Shown: piece by piece, positions 5,913 through 7,270 of the stretch
How positions within the stretch are numbered: position 1 is the first letter of the stretch
How the letters are laid out: the number at the start of each line of letters is the position of its first letter
From: a bacterium
GTDB lineage: Bacteria > CG03
DNA: 7,270 nucleotides
Assembly: GCA_013791675.1 (NCBI GenBank)
Contig: VMTI01000255.1
Coordinates: 1 to 7,270 of the forward strand
Direction: 5' to 3'
Notes under the pieces: generated by a model
Told to the model about the DNA's origin: nothing
The model's database searches: none
The model's input: the letters and a program-made list of their open reading frames with translations, nothing else
Made by a program: the position numbers and the translations under genes

Positions 5913-7143
5913 AAAAAGTATTTTTGATTATAAAAGTGTTGTCGACGAAGGCGAGATAGAGGGGCTGATAAATTTGTCGGCGCCGCTGAAAGGAAAAAAG
6001 ATACAGCATATCAATTCCACGAAGAAAGGCGGTGGCGTGGCGGAAATACTGAACAACCTCGTGCCCATGCTCAATGAGCTGGGGATGGAAAATATCTGGT
6101 CGGACATTAAGGGTGACCAGAGGTTTTTTGAGATAACGAAAAAAATACACAATTCCCTGCACGGCGCTGACGATAAGTTGAACGCCGATGATTATGCTTA
6201 TTTTGAAAAAAATGTTTTTGCGCAGAAAGACACTCTCATAAAAGGCGCGGATGTCTATGTGGTGCACGACCCTCAGCCGCTGCCGCTCGTTAAATTCAGA
6301 AAAGAGTTCGGCGGGAAATGGATATGGAGATGCCACATAGACCTTTCCACATCAACCGAAGCCACATGGAAAAGCCTTGAGAAATATGTGTCCATGTTTG
6401 ACGCGGCTATTTCCCACTGTCCGGGCTATGCCAAAGAGCTGAAGATAAGGCAGTTTATTTTTCCGCCGACCATAGATCCCCTCGCCGCGAAAAATGTTGA
6501 TATGAGCCAGGACAGGATTGACGGAGTGAGAAAAAAATACGGCATCGCCGGGGATAAGAAGATCATCGTCCAGATAGGGCGTTTTGACCGCTTGAAAGAC
6601 CCCTTCGGCGCGATAGAGGCATACAGGATTGTAAACAAAATGTATCCTTCGGTTCTTGTCCTCGCCGGTTCATACGCCGACGATGACCCCGAGGGCGAAG
6701 AAATATATAAGGAAGTGCGCGCCGCCGCGGATGGAGATAGCGATATTAAGGTCCTGAACATCCCCACCACCGACGAGAGCCCCTTTGAGATAAACGCGTT
6801 TCAGCGTATGGCCGATGTTTGCCTTCAGATGTCTTCCAGGGAGGGCTTCGGCCTGACGGTTGCGGAGGCTCTCTGGAAAGGAACTCCTGTTGTGGCCAGA
6901 GATTCTTCCGGCATAGCTCTCCAGATCCTGCACGGAATAAACGGTTTCCTCGTTAAGACGCCGCAGGGCGCGGCTTACAGGATAAGCCAGATTTTTTCCA
7001 GCCGCCAGATGCGGGAGAAATTCGCGGAAGCCGCCTCGGCTTATGTCTATACTCATTTTCTTCTGCCGAAGCACCTTAAAAACTGGATATGCTGCCTGAA
7101 CGCGGCTCTTATGAACAAGGCGAAAGGCGTCGTAGAAATATAA
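5905..7143 (+). CDS. treT: Trehalose synthase, glycosyltransferring (GT4, TreT type)
   Basis: This 412-residue GT-B enzyme matches the usual TreT length. TreT joins an NDP-glucose (ADP- or UDP-glucose) to free glucose, giving trehalose in one reversible cytoplasmic step. Landmarks are the N-terminal glycine loop KGGGVAEILNNLVPML (41-56), HDPQPLPL (121-128), WRCHIDLS (141-148), FPPTIDPL (186-193), QIGRFDRLKDP (223-233) with the donor-phosphate Arg and Lys, and the GT4 EX7E motif SREGFGLTVAEAL, with Glu313 and Glu321. The GGGVAEIL and WRCHIDLS blocks are what separate TreT from generic GT4 enzymes. The ATG overlaps the upstream stop by 8 bases, and AGGAG (5890-5894) plus AGGA (5897-5900) lie upstream. 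No key residue is lost. It is the last gene of the operon. Together with OtsA/OtsB it gives a second route to trehalose, or, run backwards, a way to recover NDP-glucose from it. The donor nucleotide is not readable from sequence alone. Confidence 0.87.
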   Translation: MHKKSIFDYKSVVDEGEIEGLINLSAPLKGKKIQHINSTKKGGGVAEILNNLVPMLNELGMENIWSDIKGDQRFFEITKKIHNSLHGADDKLNADDYAYFEKNVFAQKDTLIKGADVYVVHDPQPLPLVKFRKEFGGKWIWRCHIDLSTSTEATWKSLEKYVSMFDAAISHCPGYAKELKIRQFIFPPTIDPLAAKNVDMSQDRIDGVRKKYGIAGDKKIIVQIGRFDRLKDPFGAIEAYRIVNKMYPSVLVLAGSYADDDPEGEEIYKEVRAAADGDSDIKVLNIPTTDESPFEINAFQRMADVCLQMSSREGFGLTVAEALWKGTPVVARDSSGIALQILHGINGFLVKTPQGAAYRISQIFSSRQMREKFAEAASAYVYTHFLLPKHLKNWICCLNAALMNKAKGVVEI

Positions 7144-7231
7144 GCGATAGCCTGAAGTTTTGCCATAAGGAAATTTAAAGTTCAAAGATAGACGGTAAAA
7201 GGTTGAAATTCCCAAAAGAACTGAGAAGCAG
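7144..7231. other. Intergenic stretch after treT, no gene seen
   Basis: AT-rich spacer without a supported frame. The only stem noted is AACTG-agaag-CAGTT (7219-7233), five base pairs, without a T-run, and overlapping the -35 box of the next promoter. No intrinsic terminator for the trehalose operon is visible, so read-through or factor-dependent ending is possible. Confidence 0.4.
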
Positions 7232-7260
7232 TTGACAGCTTTATTATTTTTTACTAAAAT
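7232..7260 (+). promoter_or_regulatory. Strong sigma70-type promoter for a gene beyond the right edge
   Basis: A perfect TTGACA (7232-7237) and TAAAAT (7255-7260) are separated by an ideal 17 bp in a T-rich spacer. Transcription would start close to the last bases of the window. It indicates that the following gene is a separate unit from the trehalose operon. Confidence 0.6.
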
Positions 7261-7270
7261 AAGACCACCA

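Noticed and set aside
5845..6336. 163-codon minus-strand frame opposite the DUF5752/treT junction
   Set aside because: It mirrors the coding strand, with no domain and no credible ribosome site considered convincing against the overlapping genes.
6670..7215. 181-codon minus-strand frame opposite treT
   Set aside because: It is antisense to the conserved EX7E half of TreT and has no family signature, so it is a shadow frame.
7219..7233. AACTG-CAGTT stem as terminator of the trehalose operon
   Set aside because: It has only five base pairs, is not GC-rich, lacks a following T-tract of the right spacing, and overlaps the -35 box of a strong promoter.
7261..7270. ACCACCA at the right edge as a tRNA 3' end
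   Set aside because: The preceding bases are promoter-like and AT-rich, and show no acceptor or T-arm pairing.

Overview
The window reads as two back-to-back operons on the + strand, separated by about 296 bp that hold a palindromic repeat and a candidate promoter. It looks bacterial: Shine-Dalgarno sites, sigma70-type promoters, tightly overlapping genes, and a PTS-type domain. Nothing here fixes the taxon. The mix of a permease-EIIA fusion, a YibE/YibF pair and a GT20-HAD-DUF5752-like-TreT cluster, plus the TGTCATTCCG-type repeat, would suit an uncultivated Gram-negative lineage such as Omnitrophota or Elusimicrobiota. That placement is a guess from memory of similar loci.

Region 1 (1-2891) is the tail of a membrane-protein operon. 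It opens inside a gene whose end encodes the last helix of a permease, probably APC-type, followed by a cytoplasmic fructose-type PTS EIIA domain with an intact GLAIPH active-site histidine. Two paralogous multi-pass proteins of the YibE/F family follow. Each is joined to its predecessor by a 4-base start/stop overlap (TTGA, then ATGA).

Region 2 (2892-3187) contains no convincing gene. It holds a 121-bp element with inverted ends (2916-3036) and an extended -10 promoter (3073-3102) pointing at the next operon.

Region 3 (3188-7143) is a four-gene disaccharide operon: a GT20 trehalose-6-phosphate synthase-like enzyme, a HAD trehalose-6-phosphatase, a small protein made of two copies of one module (DUF5752-like), and a GT4 trehalose synthase of the TreT type. 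The overlaps (4, 4 and 8 bases) imply co-translation. As read, the first two enzymes would make trehalose from NDP-glucose and glucose-6-phosphate in two steps. TreT would make it, or reversibly break it down, in one step from NDP-glucose and glucose. Two routes to one sugar sit in one transcript, with an uncharacterised duplicated protein between them.

The GT20 enzyme also departs from the usual sequence at acceptor-site and nearby positions (SNS for SNR; PLFDGWN for PLRDGMN). Its acceptor therefore deserves testing before it is called a plain OtsA.

Region 4 (7144-7270) has no gene and no clear terminator, but ends in a near-consensus promoter (7232-7260) for a gene beyond the right edge.
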